64,000 nucleotides of DNA from Leminorella richardii. Its GTDB lineage: Bacteria > Pseudomonadota > Gammaproteobacteria > Enterobacterales > Enterobacteriaceae. Made by a program: the position numbers and the translations under genes. The notes under the pieces were generated by a model, which did no database searches, had not been told where the DNA came from, and was given only the letters and a program-made list of their open reading frames with translations. Shown piece after piece: positions 63,297 to 64,000 of this stretch (the stretch's first letter is position 1; every line of letters starts with the position of its first letter). The stretch covers positions 2,937,001 to 3,001,000 of the forward strand of contig NZ_LS483470.1 of NCBI RefSeq assembly GCF_900478135.1, written 5' to 3'.

Positions 63297-64000
63297 CTAG
63301 TCGCTGCGTTTACCCATCGCCTCTCGGGCAAGCTTTAGCGTAATCAGCCCTAGCCCGGCAACACCGGCAATCAGTAGTCCCCACAGGAGCCAGGTTTGCC
63401 AGCGCGCAGAGGCTTCCGCAGCCGATTCTGCCGTCAGGCGGGACTCGCCGCCCAGCGTCATTGTCGGACCTGCCTCAGCCGTATCCAGCCCTTCAACACC
63501 CGATGGCGGCATGGCCGCCGCAGGGATCATGCTGCCAAGCTCTATTGACGCATTATAGGCAATATTTGATCCCCAGGTTAAAAGATAGGGAGGATTTCCC
63601 TGCGCGTTAAAAATAACGTCAACACGCTCGCGTTCACCTTTTACCACTGGAGGCTCTTCGCCCCAGCTGCCGTTCACCGCCTTCACGCGAACGCTCTGCA
63701 CCAGTGATTTATTCAGAGCAAAGGGATCGGAAATTCGGTAACCGTCAGCGCTTTCAAGACGATAAATCACCGCGTTCGTCAAAGATCGCCACTCCCCGCC
63801 GGCCTTAGTGCGATACTCAACGTTGACGGGTAAAACGGTGTTGCTCTGCGCCGGCACAACGGACAGCGTCGAAAGCGGCTGAGGGCGCTTAAGCTGATAC
63901 ACGGCCTCACTTGCAGTGATCGATTCAACAGCAAACGGCACTTCCAGCGTGGCAACGCTCGAGTGTTCGACAATTGATATGGCCTTCGCTCCACTAATTG
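63297..64000 (-). CDS. DUF3999-like protein (partial, 5' end outside window)
   Basis: The last 234 residues or so are present; the frame is open to the window edge. Beta-rich exported domain ('LESADGYRISDPFALNKSLVQ', 'PPYLLTWGSNIAYNASIEL'), a Ser/Ala/Glu-rich spacer, then one C-terminal membrane helix (WQTWLLWGLLIAGVAGLGLI) and a short basic tail. This matches the C-terminal half of DUF3999 proteins, usually encoded with a DUF2339 membrane partner expected upstream outside the window. Confidence 0.7.
   Translation of the reverse strand, partial: ISGAKAISIVEHSSVATLEVPFAVESITASEAVYQLKRPQPLSTLSVVPAQSNTVLPVNVEYRTKAGGEWRSLTNAVIYRLESADGYRISDPFALNKSLVQSVRVKAVNGSWGEEPPVVKGERERVDVIFNAQGNPPYLLTWGSNIAYNASIELGSMIPAAAMPPSGVEGLDTAEAGPTMTLGGESRLTAESAAEASARWQTWLLWGLLIAGVAGLGLITLKLAREAMGKRSD

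Overview
The window is chromosomal DNA of a gram-negative enterobacterium (order Enterobacterales). The block ygiF-glnE / ygiM-cca / bacA-folB / plsY / tsaD / rpsU-dnaG-rpoD follows the Escherichia coli order and the proteins are very close to their E. coli counterparts. The flanking cargo differs strongly from E. coli: three autotransporters, a seven-gene fimbrial operon, a sugar-acid locus and a DMSO-reductase-type operon. This suggests a genus outside the core Enterobacteriaceae; I cannot name it from sequence alone.

Layout. 1-5.6 kb: purine/allantoin catabolism, with allF (fdrA, partial) divergent from allD, a frameshifted MFS transporter, allH and the regulator allS. 5.8-8.6 kb: three poorly known genes (membrane-anchored SUKH-like protein, DUF4272-like protein, lipoprotein). 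8.6-24.3 kb: conserved housekeeping block ending in the rpsU-dnaG-rpoD macromolecular-synthesis operon; a degenerate YfbK-like VWA lipoprotein sits between tsaD and rpsU. 24.3-26.5 kb: NADAR protein, tRNA-Ile2(CAU), an exported protein of unknown role and a 58-aa double-glycine-leader peptide that looks like an undescribed class II microcin. 26.7-33.9 kb: two tandem autotransporters with related barrels but different passengers. 34.6-41.6 kb: sugar-acid utilisation (enolase-superfamily dehydratase, GntR regulator, UxaA-family dehydratase, MFS transporter, DapA-family aldolase, IclR regulator). 41.7-49.0 kb: chaperone-usher fimbrial operon. 50.3-53.8 kb: five-gene cassette of a TauABC/SsuABC-like ABC importer bracketed by two paralogous FmdE-like proteins, the distal one frameshifted; it has a sigma70 promoter overlapped by a Fur-like palindrome. 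53.9-58.4 kb: NapF-like ferredoxin and dmsABC-type operon with an FNR-like box. 58.8-61.9 kb: third autotransporter with an extended signal peptide. 62.3-64 kb: small hypothetical gene, DUF1622-like membrane protein, and a partial DUF3999-like gene leaving the window.

How the parts work together. The allantoin genes oxidise ureidoglycolate (AllD) and split oxalurate to oxamate plus carbamoyl phosphate (AllFGH), under AllS. The sugar-acid locus has the parts of a dehydration/aldol-cleavage route from an aldonate or aldarate to pyruvate plus an aldehyde, with uptake by the MFS protein. DmsABC with NapF is an anaerobic respiratory S-/N-oxide reductase, consistent with the FNR-like promoter. The surface cargo (fimbria, three autotransporters, possible microcin) points to host or biofilm colonisation.

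Most unusual: the microcin-like peptide, the Fur-box/ABC/FmdE-like cassette, the VWA protein that has lost its metal site, and two apparent single-base frameshifts.
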